Below, in pieces: positions 54,901 through 63,942 of a stretch of DNA of 64,000 nt (position 1 is its first letter; each line of letters starts with the position of its first letter). The position numbers and the translations under genes were made by a program. Source of the stretch: JAAURB01 sp049649525. GTDB taxonomy: Bacteria > Cyanobacteriota > Cyanobacteriia > Cyanobacteriales > Microcoleaceae. Location: NCBI GenBank assembly GCA_049649525.1, contig JBARZE010000065.1:1-64000 (forward strand), written 5' to 3'. The notes under the pieces were generated by a model that worked only from the letters and a program-made list of their open reading frames with translations, searched no databases and was not told the origin of the DNA.

Positions 54901-55112
54901 GGGTGTGGGGTGTGGGGTGAGTGGGTGAGTGGGTGAGTGGGTGAGTGGGTGAGTGGGTGACTTGGTGAGGAGAGCGTTTCTTCATCTCCAATATCTCCCC
55001 GTCTCCAATATCTCCCCATCCCCCTTATCTCCCCGTCTCCGGTATCTCCCCGTCCCCCTTATCTCCCCATCTCCAATATCTCCCCATCTCCAATATCTCC
55101 CCGTCTTCAATC
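54901..55112. repeat. Intergenic tandem repeats: GTGGGTGA x5 and ATCTCC(C/A) CATCTCCAAT type
   Basis: GTGGGTGA is repeated five times at 54921-54960. Bases 54985-55112 are a run of irregular 14-18-bp units built from CTCCAATATCTCCCCGT and CCCCCTTATCTCCCCGT. The complement of the same units is found at 63712-63785. Confidence 0.85.
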
Positions 55113-55937
55113 TCAATTTCCCAACTGAGTCTGTTTAGATAAACTGCGATGAGTCGCTTCTACAAACTGACTGACTCGGCTGGGATCAATGGGCTGATCA
55201 ATTTTGCCATGTCGTTTGAGGGAGCTAGACACAATTACCCCATCAGCCATCGACATCATTTTATGAATGTTATCGTAGTCAGCCCCGCTTCCGATAAAGA
55301 TTGGAGTATTTCCGGCCGCCATTCTCGCCACTTCTAAATCCTGCAAACTAGGCGGCTTGCCTGTTGTCCAACCGGATAAAATCACCGCATCGGCTAAAGC
55401 TCGTTTAATCGTATCTTCAATAGCATTACTGAGGTTAATATTACCAACCGGGTGAGCATGTTTGACTAACACATCGGCTAATATTTTAACGTCACTTCCC
55501 AACTCTCGACGGTAACGCAATAACTGATTAGCATTGCCTTCTATAATGCCCTGATCCGTTGCCATCACGCCGTTGAGGACGTTAACTCGAATAAATTGCG
55601 CCCCCACACAAGAGGCGATCGCCAACCCGGCCTGAGCGTCATTTCGCAGCACATTAATCCCAATGGGTAAAGTGACTAAATTCATTAACCGATGCACAAT
55701 TAATGTCATGGCACTAATTACCACCGGATCAACCTGATCTTTGGCAAAAGGTGCATCAAAGAAATTTTCAACAATAATCCCATCAACACCCCCCGAAGCT
55801 AAAGCGGTTGCTTCTTGTTCAGCGCGATCAATAATAGCTTTAAGATCTCCTCCCCAGCGCGCAGAGGTGGGTAAGGGTAATAGATGTACAACCCCGATAA
55901 TCGGATTGTGTGTTTTAAAAATTTGATACAAGTCCAC
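55113..55937 (-). CDS. btpA: Photosystem I biogenesis protein BtpA
   Basis: The GTG at 55937 (VDLYQIFKTHNPIIGVVHL) is chosen because it matches the family start; an in-frame TTG lies seven codons earlier. The 274-residue TIM-barrel-like protein has VVHLLPLPTSARW, GVDGIIVENFFDAPF, INVLRNDAQAGLAIA and PIFIGSGADYDNI, all typical of BtpA/SgcQ. In Synechocystis BtpA is a thylakoid-associated factor needed for stable PsaA/PsaB, especially at low temperature. It is peripheral, with no membrane helix. Confidence 0.92.
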   Translation of the reverse strand: MDLYQIFKTHNPIIGVVHLLPLPTSARWGGDLKAIIDRAEQEATALASGGVDGIIVENFFDAPFAKDQVDPVVISAMTLIVHRLMNLVTLPIGINVLRNDAQAGLAIASCVGAQFIRVNVLNGVMATDQGIIEGNANQLLRYRRELGSDVKILADVLVKHAHPVGNINLSNAIEDTIKRALADAVILSGWTTGKPPSLQDLEVARMAAGNTPIFIGSGADYDNIHKMMSMADGVIVSSSLKRHGKIDQPIDPSRVSQFVEATHRSLSKQTQLGN

Positions 55938-56138
55938 AGATTTACCTAAAACCACCAAGAGATCACTCGCTATTCATCTCAAACCCGACTGAATTTGAGA
56001 CGTTATGCATTCAAGAGTCTATCCGATTTGACACGCCTCACCTTAGAATAGGCAAGGAGCATCAAACTAGCCATCACTCAGTCTATCAATAAAGCAGATC
56101 AATTTGTAATTCTATTTCAATGGGGTAAGGGAAAAGTT

Positions 56139-57098
56139 GTGAAAGTGGCGATAATTATATTGGTAGGAATTATAGCTGGAATTATTATCCTTGAGTTGGC
56201 ATTGCGACGAATTGCAGGGTTTGGTAAGCCTTTAATTTATATCTCTGACCCCGAGATAGGCTATCTTTTGGCCCCCAGCCAAAAAACCCGGCGGTTGGGA
56301 AATTCGATTGAAATTAACCGCTATTCTATGCGAAGTCCAGAGATCACTTTAGAACCCTCGGAGTCTACCTTACGCATCCTGTTACTGGGAGATTCAATTG
56401 TTAACGGGGGGTGGTGGACTGATCAAGCCGATATTCTCTCGGTACAAATTCAGCAGCAACTCACCACAGACAATACAGTAGAAGTGCTGAATATGTCGGC
56501 TAATTCTTGGGGGCCACCCAATCAACTGGCTTATCTACAAAAGCATGGCATATTTCAAGCCGAAATTATCGTTTTAGTCATTAATACCGATGACTTATTT
56601 TCTAAAATTCCTAACCCGTTAATTGTTGGACGCGATCGCAACTATCCGGATAAACTGCCTCCTTTTGCCCTCTGGGAATTCTTCAGCCGTTACTTTGGGT
56701 CAACCTCCCCGGTACCTGAGCCCCCTCAACCTGAAGCGGTAACGAAAGATCCTGTAGGATTTAATCTCGATAAAATTACTAAAATTAAACAGCATATTCT
56801 CTCAGAAAATGCTCAGTTTTTACTCGCCATGACTCCTTTATTACGAGAAATTGGTGAATCTGGGCCACGGGATTATGAAGTCAAAGCCCGTCAACGCTTA
56901 ACCGCATTAACTGAAGAAGAAAATATTACTTTTATTGATTTTTTACCCTTATTTAATCAAATCCCAAATTCAGAAACATTATATCGAGATCATATTCATT
57001 TAAGCGTATCAGGCAATCAAATTGTTAGTCAAAAATTATCTCAACAACTTAAAGAATCATTTAATAACTTACCTAATATAAGAGAAACCTCACCCTAA
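56139..57098 (+). CDS. SGNH/GDSL-type hydrolase with N-terminal membrane anchor
   Basis: A 319-residue protein starting with GTG. An N-terminal membrane helix (VAIIILVGIIAGIIILELAL) anchors it. The SGNH core starts at LLLGDSIVNGG (catalytic S in GDSI, near residue 85) and ends with the catalytic D/H pair in YRDHIHLSVSGNQ. Such enzymes remove acyl groups from lipids or exported sugars. The family is expanded in cyanobacteria, often near polysaccharide genes; no such neighbour is seen here. The substrate is unknown. Confidence 0.8.
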   Translation: MKVAIIILVGIIAGIIILELALRRIAGFGKPLIYISDPEIGYLLAPSQKTRRLGNSIEINRYSMRSPEITLEPSESTLRILLLGDSIVNGGWWTDQADILSVQIQQQLTTDNTVEVLNMSANSWGPPNQLAYLQKHGIFQAEIIVLVINTDDLFSKIPNPLIVGRDRNYPDKLPPFALWEFFSRYFGSTSPVPEPPQPEAVTKDPVGFNLDKITKIKQHILSENAQFLLAMTPLLREIGESGPRDYEVKARQRLTALTEEENITFIDFLPLFNQIPNSETLYRDHIHLSVSGNQIVSQKLSQQLKESFNNLPNIRETSP

Positions 57099-57130
57099 AT
57101 CCCTCTCCCCGGAGGCGAGGGACTTTGAAT
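57088..57130. repeat. Intergenic copy of the CCCTCTCCCC dispersed repeat
   Basis: CCTCACCCTAAATCCCTCTC and CCCGGAGGCGAGGGAC. The reverse complement resembles the repeat read in frame at 73-115. Confidence 0.55.
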
Positions 57131-57219
57131 TTTCCCTCTGTGTTCTCTGTGGTTCCTCATTTTTCCCAGATTGCATCCCATTACAGTAAATTCCTGTAAA
57201 TATTTTATCGTCATAAAGT

Positions 57220-57759
57220 ATGGATCAATTAATCTATTTTTATTTAGAAGATTCTGACTATTTCGTACAGCAACTTACCTTAAAAGATATTGATATCTTT
57301 CAAAAACTCTATGGACAATGTACAGATTTTATAGAATTAACTTATGGACATCCTCCTTCACCCACAATTGCTCGTGAAGACTTTAATGACGTACCAGAAG
57401 GAAAAACAATAGAAGATTTGTATATTTTAGGTTTATTTAATCCAGATAATCGTTTAATCGGTATTATTAAAGCAGTTCGATATTATCCCGATAATAAAAC
57501 CTGGTGGATCGGGTTAATGATGCTAAATCCTCAACACAGAAAAAAAGGAATAGGAACAAAGTTTTATCAAGCGTTTGAACATTGGATATTAAAGCAAGAC
57601 GCATCAACAATATCTTTATTTGTAATTAAAGCCAATCAATTAGGATTACAATTTTGGAATAGAATGGGATTTGAAATTATTCGTGAAATTCCGCCACGAC
57701 AATTTGACAATAAAACCCATGAAGGTTACGTCGTCAGTCGCATTCTAAAGCCAACCTGA
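57220..57759 (+). CDS. GNAT-family N-acetyltransferase
   Basis: A 179-residue protein. The acetyl-CoA binding motif A is WIGLMMLNPQHRKKGIGTKF (about 95-114, R/Q-x-x-G-x-G/A type) and motif B is near FVIKANQLGLQFWNRMGF (133-150). Family members transfer acetyl groups to amines of proteins, antibiotics or metabolites; the substrate here cannot be told. The N-terminal 60 residues differ from common GNAT proteins. Confidence 0.8.
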   Translation: MDQLIYFYLEDSDYFVQQLTLKDIDIFQKLYGQCTDFIELTYGHPPSPTIAREDFNDVPEGKTIEDLYILGLFNPDNRLIGIIKAVRYYPDNKTWWIGLMMLNPQHRKKGIGTKFYQAFEHWILKQDASTISLFVIKANQLGLQFWNRMGFEIIREIPPRQFDNKTHEGYVVSRILKPT

Positions 57760-57927
57760 GATTTAAATTCCTCTGGTGTATCCTAATCGCCTTTGTGGTT
57801 TATCTATTCTCTGAAAAATACGGTTGCCTATAATTTTGAGCAAAATTATTGAGGAAGATAATAGTCACTACGACTAAGGTTTGACATCTTATCCTCCCGA
57901 CCTCCCCCTCTAGAAGAGGGGAACTGA

Positions 57928-58686
57928 TTAACGGCGCTTAAGCTGTGGAAAACGATTGATCTCAGCCGTACCATAAAACACAATAGACTCATTTTGCAGT
58001 CGCATTCGATCAACCTTTAACTGCGTCCCATCTAAAGCAAATTTATCCAAATCAAGGATATTATTCACATGACCAATTAGCGCTTTGCTTAAATTCACAG
58101 ATTCTTCGTCTCCTTCGTAGTTGACATTGACAAACTGAATTTTACGCCGATCAATCACATCAACCTCTGTCTCAAAGTTAATTTGAGTCGGTTCAGCAGC
58201 ATCCCCAACTTTGACCTGAGATTGTAATTTCAGTGTCTTATCGGGAGTGATTGTCATATCAGTATCACTGAACTTGAGAGATTGATCGTTATATTGCAAA
58301 CGTTGCAACTTATCAATCACAAAAGGTGTATTAAACGAAACAGTTAAATCCTCCTCGGTTAGTACAACTCGCATCGTTGCCTGAGTGGGTTGCCTCAGTT
58401 TCACCTGACCTGAAAATATAGCACCAAAGTCAATGGAGACAGCTTGTAAATACAACTCCATTACAGCAATGCGAAGGCCATTATACATGAGCATCCCATT
58501 ACCAATGAAGTCAAATCCGTCTATACTGCCTTGGAGCAGTTTCGTTACCGGTTCGGCACGGACGTTCGCCTCGGCTTTATCAGAGCGCTTGAATAAAGCT
58601 GCAATTGCAGTCCCTACCGCTTTACTGACTAGGCGATCACCATTGTTAGGTTGAAAAGGGGTGCTTCCAAACAAAGCTTGTACCAT
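57928..58686 (-). CDS. DUF2993 (LmeA-like) phospholipid-binding protein
   Basis: A 252-residue beta-rich protein of the DUF2993 family. The central part, from VRAEPVTKLLQGSIDGFDFI through LYLQAVSIDFGAIFSGQVKL to the strand-rich C-terminus, matches the family, whose characterised member LmeA binds phospholipids. The N-terminus (MVQALFGSTPFQPNNGDRLV) has no signal peptide, so the protein may be cytosolic or reach the membrane another way. Function in cyanobacteria is not established. Confidence 0.75.
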   Translation of the reverse strand: MVQALFGSTPFQPNNGDRLVSKAVGTAIAALFKRSDKAEANVRAEPVTKLLQGSIDGFDFIGNGMLMYNGLRIAVMELYLQAVSIDFGAIFSGQVKLRQPTQATMRVVLTEEDLTVSFNTPFVIDKLQRLQYNDQSLKFSDTDMTITPDKTLKLQSQVKVGDAAEPTQINFETEVDVIDRRKIQFVNVNYEGDEESVNLSKALIGHVNNILDLDKFALDGTQLKVDRMRLQNESIVFYGTAEINRFPQLKRR

Positions 58687-58903
58687 ACCTCTGCTCGTAA
58701 CATCACACGACCCATTATAGCGGCTTATTAAGTTTTGTTACGTTCCTAATGGCAGATATTTGTAATTTAAATACCCCCGAAAGCTATAGATTATCATTAG
58801 GTAAATCTGTCTCTGCTGCCTACATTTCCTGAAAATACTGCGATTGTCCAATATCAGGGGGGCAGTCTCAACCAAAACAATACACTCGAAGTACGACAAA
58901 AAT

Positions 58904-61129
58904 ATGACTCAAGACGTAGTTTTGATTGGTGGAGGTCATAGCCATGCCATCGTTCTCAAGCAATTTGGCATGAATCCGATTCCCGGTGTTCGTCTCACTT
59001 TAATCACAGATATATATCATACACCTTATTCGGGCATGTTACCCGGATATATTGCCGGATTGTATGATTTCGATGATTGTCATATTGATTTGCGTCCCCT
59101 GACTCAATTTGCCCGAGGACGGATGATTCAGGATCAAGTAATAGGATTAAATTTAAATCATAATCAAGTCTTATGTGCCAACCGTCCGCCCCTGACTTTC
59201 GATATTCTCTCAATTAATATTGGTAGTACACCTAATCAATTAACTGTTGCGGGGGCAAATCAATACGCAATTGCAGTTAAACCGATTTCAAAATTTCTGC
59301 AATATTGGCATCAAATTAAAGAGACAGTTGTTCAATATCCTCAACAAAAACAACGTTTAGCCATTGTCGGCGGCGGCGCGGGTGGAGTAGAATTAGCCTT
59401 CTCTATTCAATCTCATTTACACCGAATTTATGACTCAGCAAAACAACCTTTTGATAATTTAGAATTACATTTATTTCATCGCGGAGAAAGACTGATTCCG
59501 GAACGTCATCCGAGTGTGGGTAAAACATCACAAGAAATTCTATCTCGTCGCGGTGTAAAACTGCATTTAAAAGAAACTGTTACTGAAATTCAGTCGGATG
59601 ACAATCATAGTAAAAAAATATATTGTGAATCTGGATTAAAAATTGAATGCGATCATGTTTTTTGGGTAACGCAAGCCGGGGCAGCTTCCTGGTTAAAACA
59701 ATCTAAATTAGCGACAGATGAACGAGGATTTATTCAAGTTAAAGATACATTACAATCGATCTCTCATCCTCACGTTTTTGCAGCGGGAGATGTGGCGACA
59801 ATGATTAATCATCCCCGTCCTAAAGCGGGGGTTTTTGCTGTTCGTCAAGGAAAACCGTTATTTGAAAACTTACAGCGAATTTTACAAAAAAAATTACCTC
59901 AACCCTTTATTCCTCAACAGAAATTCTTAATTTTAATTGGCACAGGAGATGAAAAAGCAATTGCATCTAAGGGTTGGTTTCGTTTAGGGCCATATTCATT
60001 TTTATGGCAATGGAAAGATTCTATTGATCGTAAATTTATGGATCAGTTTCGGGATTTATCCGTTAATATGAATGAATCTAAACAATTAGAAATGCATTGT
60101 AATGGATGTGGCGCAAAAGTTAGCCGTTCTATTTTGCATCGAGTTCTCAATCAGATTCAATCTTCGACTCAACGAGAAGATATTATAATCGGATTAAATC
60201 AAGCAGATGATGCCGCAGTGATTAAAGTTCCAGAAGATAAAATGATGGTGCAAACTGTTGATTATTTTCCGGCATTACTCGACGATCCTTATTTGTTTGG
60301 AAAAATTACAGCAAATCATTGTTTGAATGATCTATTTGCGATGGGGGCAAAACCTCAAAGTGCATTGGCTATTGTGACGTTACCTTATAATATTTTCGAT
60401 AAACAAGAGGAGATACTTTATCAACTCTTACTCGGGGCAATAGAGGTATTAGATTCAGCCTCGGCAGTCTTAGTAGGCGGACATACAACAGAAGGAGAAA
60501 AGTTAGCTTTTGGTTTAACTTGTAATGGCTTAGTAACTCAGAATAAATTATTACGAAAAGATGGATTAAAACCCGGTAATGTATTGATTTTAACCAAAGC
60601 ATTAGGAACGGGAACATTGTTTGCAGCAGATATGCTTTTAAAAGCAAAAGGACGATGGATTGAGACGGCAATTCAATCAATGTTATTATCGAACCAAGCG
60701 GCTGCAAATTGTTTTCAACGTTATCAAGCTACAGCTTGCACAGATATTACAGGATTTGGTTTACTCGGACATTTAATAGAAATGGTAAAAGATTCTGATA
60801 TTACAGTAAAATTAACCTTAGAAAATATTCCGATTTTACCGGGTGCAGCGGAAACGATAAACCAAGAAATTTTTAGTTCGATTTATTTAGAAAATTCACA
60901 AGCTTATCAATTCATTCAAAATCAAGAAGAAGTCCGTTTACATCCGCTTTATCCCATCTTATTTGATCCTCAAACCTCGGGAGGATTATTAGCAGCTATT
61001 GCGGCTGATTCGGCTGAAGATTGTTTGCAAGAACTTCGTGATTTGGGATATAATGCTAGCTGTATTATTGGTGAGGTTCAATCTAAAATAATAGATGATT
61101 TACCGATTAAATTTAGTAATTTTATGTAG
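58904..61129 (+). CDS. selD: Pyridine nucleotide-disulfide oxidoreductase fused to selenophosphate synthase
   Basis: The ATG at 58904 (MTQDVVLIGGGHSHAIVLKQ) is chosen over an earlier ATG because the FAD-binding GGGHSH then lies at the N-terminus. Residues about 1-370 are an NADH dehydrogenase-like flavoprotein with a second Rossmann motif (AIVGGGAGGVELAF). Residues about 395-740 are SelD: HCNGCGAKVS holds the essential-type C402 and K405, while the second cysteine of the E. coli site is alanine. SelD makes selenophosphate from selenide and ATP; the fused oxidoreductase may supply reduced selenium, which is inference. Neither selA nor mnmH is in the window. Confidence 0.9.
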   Translation: MTQDVVLIGGGHSHAIVLKQFGMNPIPGVRLTLITDIYHTPYSGMLPGYIAGLYDFDDCHIDLRPLTQFARGRMIQDQVIGLNLNHNQVLCANRPPLTFDILSINIGSTPNQLTVAGANQYAIAVKPISKFLQYWHQIKETVVQYPQQKQRLAIVGGGAGGVELAFSIQSHLHRIYDSAKQPFDNLELHLFHRGERLIPERHPSVGKTSQEILSRRGVKLHLKETVTEIQSDDNHSKKIYCESGLKIECDHVFWVTQAGAASWLKQSKLATDERGFIQVKDTLQSISHPHVFAAGDVATMINHPRPKAGVFAVRQGKPLFENLQRILQKKLPQPFIPQQKFLILIGTGDEKAIASKGWFRLGPYSFLWQWKDSIDRKFMDQFRDLSVNMNESKQLEMHCNGCGAKVSRSILHRVLNQIQSSTQREDIIIGLNQADDAAVIKVPEDKMMVQTVDYFPALLDDPYLFGKITANHCLNDLFAMGAKPQSALAIVTLPYNIFDKQEEILYQLLLGAIEVLDSASAVLVGGHTTEGEKLAFGLTCNGLVTQNKLLRKDGLKPGNVLILTKALGTGTLFAADMLLKAKGRWIETAIQSMLLSNQAAANCFQRYQATACTDITGFGLLGHLIEMVKDSDITVKLTLENIPILPGAAETINQEIFSSIYLENSQAYQFIQNQEEVRLHPLYPILFDPQTSGGLLAAIAADSAEDCLQELRDLGYNASCIIGEVQSKIIDDLPIKFSNFM

Positions 61130-61372
61130 AAAATATACTAATATCGTTTATACTGAATTTACAGAATATTGTTAACAGATAAATTACGAGACGGCAGTGA
61201 TTATCATAATAATAAAATTAAATCTGGATCTGAATTTACAGTTAAACAACAATATGGGAGTTTACACTATTTACTGAAGCACTAAAGGTTTGATAAAATA
61301 TAGTATCGATCAAATCATCAGTTGTCTCAAAGTATTAGAATTGATTCGATGAAAATTTAAAAGAATTGAAAA

Positions 61373-61948
61373 ATGTCAAATGTTGAACAGATTCTAGAGT
61401 TTTGGTTCGGAAATAAAAATAAGGCTGATTATGGCAAACCGAAAAAGTTTTGGTTTACTAAAGATCCTAAAGTCGATGAAGCAATAAAACAACAGTTTGC
61501 AATGGATTATGAATTAGCAAAACAAGGTGTTTTAGACAGTTGGAAACAATCTCCCCGAAGCTGTTTAGCATTAATTATACTCTTAGATCAGATCCCTCGT
61601 AATATTTTTAGGGATCAACCTCAGATGTACGCCACCGATAAACAAGCCTTAAGTCTTGCTAAATTTGCAGTAAAACATGAATTCGATCAACAACTTATTC
61701 CTGTTAAAAGATGGTTTATTTATCTGCCATTTGAACATAGCGAAAATCTCGATCATCAATCTCAAGCTGTTGCTTTATTTCAGACATTAAGCCATGATCC
61801 AGATAGCGCTGATGCAATAGATTATGCAATTCGTCACTTTGACGTTATTCGGAAATTTGGACGTTTTCCCCATCGAAATCAGATTTTAGGACGAGAAAAT
61901 ACCCCAGAAGAAGCAGAATTTCTCAAACAACCCGGTTCTTCTTTTTAA
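61373..61948 (+). CDS. DUF924 family protein
   Basis: A 191-residue helical protein of the DUF924 family, clear from the start (ILEFWFGNKNKADYGKPKKFWF), the SCLALIILLDQIPRNIFR core, and the end (HFDVIRKFGRFPHRNQILGR). The fold is TPR-like. The family is widespread in bacteria and eukaryotes, without a proven role. No partner is evident next to it. Confidence 0.88.
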   Translation: MSNVEQILEFWFGNKNKADYGKPKKFWFTKDPKVDEAIKQQFAMDYELAKQGVLDSWKQSPRSCLALIILLDQIPRNIFRDQPQMYATDKQALSLAKFAVKHEFDQQLIPVKRWFIYLPFEHSENLDHQSQAVALFQTLSHDPDSADAIDYAIRHFDVIRKFGRFPHRNQILGRENTPEEAEFLKQPGSSF

Positions 61949-62066
61949 GGATATAAAAGATAGAAACAACTGAAGATAAAATAGACGTTGTTGAAGAACA
62001 TATCTATTTATGTTGTAGTTTTGCATTCATTGTTTTTTCAATGGAGGTCAAGAAATTCGTCAGAAT

Positions 62067-62115
62067 GTAGAGACGCTTCGCTTATGGCAAATCATGTAAC
62101 AGGAAACGTCTCTAC
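62067..62115. repeat. Inverted repeat GTAGAGACG...CGTCTCTAC
   Basis: GTAGAGACG at 62067-62075 and CGTCTCTAC at 62107-62115, nine perfect base pairs around a 31-base loop, between two convergent genes. AACGTCTCTA also occurs near 11490, which suggests a dispersed miniature repeat. It may act as a two-way terminator. Confidence 0.65.
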
Positions 62116-62146
62116 AGCATGAATCATTAACCCAATATTCTACTAT

Positions 62147-63622
62147 TTATCGATGGCGAATATATTCATAAATTTGTACATAGTCTGTACCGGGATTATT
62201 CCATGAATAGTCATATTCCATGCCCTGAAGCTGAAGTTTTTTAAACTCTTTAGGATAGTGATCGTATAACCCAATTGCCCGATCCATTGCCGATTCTAAC
62301 GCCTGATTATCTGTTTGATAGAATACATAACCGTTGCGTTCTTCTGGGGGTTTTGTTTGACAATAATCTCGGTCAAAGACGGTACTGACTAGCCCGCCGA
62401 CACCCCGAACAATTGGTACTGTTCCATACTTTAACCCAATCATTTGAGTTAAGCCGCAAGGTTCGTAGTTACTGGGAACAATGATCAGATCTGAACCTGC
62501 ATAAATTAAGTGGGCTAACTCCTCATTAAAGCTAATTTCCAAGTGACAATCAGGATTATTATTTAAGAAACCCTTTTCATGCAGAAACCAATTATTAATA
62601 GCGGGTTCAGTAGCAGATCCCAGTAGAACAAATTGGGCGTTTCGCTGCAAAGCATAATACATCGCATGATGGACTAAATGCACCCCTTTCTGTTGATCTA
62701 AACGACCAATAAAGGCAATAATTGGCCGATCAACATCCCGTAGCCATAATTTTTCCCGCAGGGCTTTCTTATTTTTTTCTTTCCCAGTTAAATCATCTAA
62801 ACTGTAGTAATAGGGAAGATATTGATCGACTTCTGGATTCCAAATATTGTAATCAATCCCATTGAGAATTCCACAAAACTTACTTTGATGAATATGTAGC
62901 GTATGACCCAATCCATACCCACATTCTCCTTGATGGGCTTCCCAAGCATGATGAGGGGAAACAGTGGTGACAAAATTAGAATAAGTAATACCACCTTTCA
63001 TGAAATTGAGGGCAAAGGCACTAAAATTATCCTGCAAACGGTCATACTGAAAATAGTAATTTTCTCGATTCAATCCCGTTGCCCATAATGCCTCAACACC
63101 TGCTAATCCTTGATGTTTGAAATTATGAATGGTAAAGCAAACTCGGATATTTTCCATGCCATAATATTTGTACATTTCATACAACATCACAGGCACTAAA
63201 CCCGTTTGCCAATCATGACAATGGAGGATATCAGGACGCTTTCCTGTTTTTAATAAAAACTCTAAAGCCGCTTTAGAGAAAAAGGCAAAGCGCATATTAT
63301 CATCATCACAACCGTAATAGCAGCCTCGGTTGAATAATAAATCAGGTGAGTGGGCATCGATGAAAAAACAGAGTCGTCCATGTACCCAACCGCACAAAAC
63401 ATCACAATGAATTGCCCCACCAAACCACGGAACCCATAAATCTCGGTAAGCTTCATGCAGTCCCCAAATTTGGTCATACCGCATACAGTCATACTTGGGG
63501 AGAATAATCTCAACCTCATGACCTCGAATTTCTAACTCTCGACTTAGCCCATAAACAACATCACCTAATCCGCCAGCTTTAATTACGGGGGCGCATTCTG
63601 AGGCAATCTGTACAATGTACAT
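62147..63622 (-). CDS. glgA: Glycogen synthase (GT5, ADP-glucose type)
   Basis: A 491-residue GT5 starch/glycogen synthase. The ADP-glucose binding KAGGLGDVVYGL is at residues 15-26, followed by HDWQTGLVPVML and the C-terminal IVPSNYEPCGLTQMIGLKYG with the catalytic glutamate. It elongates alpha-1,4-glucan from ADP-glucose in the cytosol. Cyanobacteria often have two synthases, GlgA1 and GlgA2; which one this is cannot be settled here. It is transcribed away from chlP. Confidence 0.93.
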   Translation of the reverse strand: MYIVQIASECAPVIKAGGLGDVVYGLSRELEIRGHEVEIILPKYDCMRYDQIWGLHEAYRDLWVPWFGGAIHCDVLCGWVHGRLCFFIDAHSPDLLFNRGCYYGCDDDNMRFAFFSKAALEFLLKTGKRPDILHCHDWQTGLVPVMLYEMYKYYGMENIRVCFTIHNFKHQGLAGVEALWATGLNRENYYFQYDRLQDNFSAFALNFMKGGITYSNFVTTVSPHHAWEAHQGECGYGLGHTLHIHQSKFCGILNGIDYNIWNPEVDQYLPYYYSLDDLTGKEKNKKALREKLWLRDVDRPIIAFIGRLDQQKGVHLVHHAMYYALQRNAQFVLLGSATEPAINNWFLHEKGFLNNNPDCHLEISFNEELAHLIYAGSDLIIVPSNYEPCGLTQMIGLKYGTVPIVRGVGGLVSTVFDRDYCQTKPPEERNGYVFYQTDNQALESAMDRAIGLYDHYPKEFKKLQLQGMEYDYSWNNPGTDYVQIYEYIRHR

Positions 63623-63942
63623 ACCGACTCCTAAACTTCACAAAAATTTATATCGTATTTTTCTATTCAACCACCGAAAGCGAACGAATGGCTAGAAAAA
63701 TCAGTCTAAGGTGAGGGAGTGGGGAGATTTGGAGATGGGGAGATATTGGAGATGGGGAGATGGGGAGATATTGGAGATGGGGAGATAAGCTGTTGCCTTA
63801 TTCATCATTCATCATTGATAATTTATTGCGATCTATTAAGGTCTATTTCATTCCGTCACAACTGAGGCAAATATGCCCCCCTCTCTCCCAACTCCGTGAT
63901 ACCATCTCACTTTATAACAACGAGATAGACAGGAGAATACCT
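63623..63942. repeat. Intergenic region with GGGGAGAT repeats and a TCATCATTCAT run
   Basis: Bases 63712-63785 are GGAGATATTGGAGATGGGGA-type units, the complement of those at 54985-55112. At about 63800-63825 there is TTCATCATTCATCATTGATA, similar to the repeat at 11543-11584. The rest has no ORF and must hold the glgA and chlP promoters. Confidence 0.8.

Noticed and set aside
54985..55112. Possible CRISPR array in the ATCTCC repeats
   Set aside because: Units are short (14-18 bp), irregular, low-complexity and lack unique spacers; no cas gene is near.
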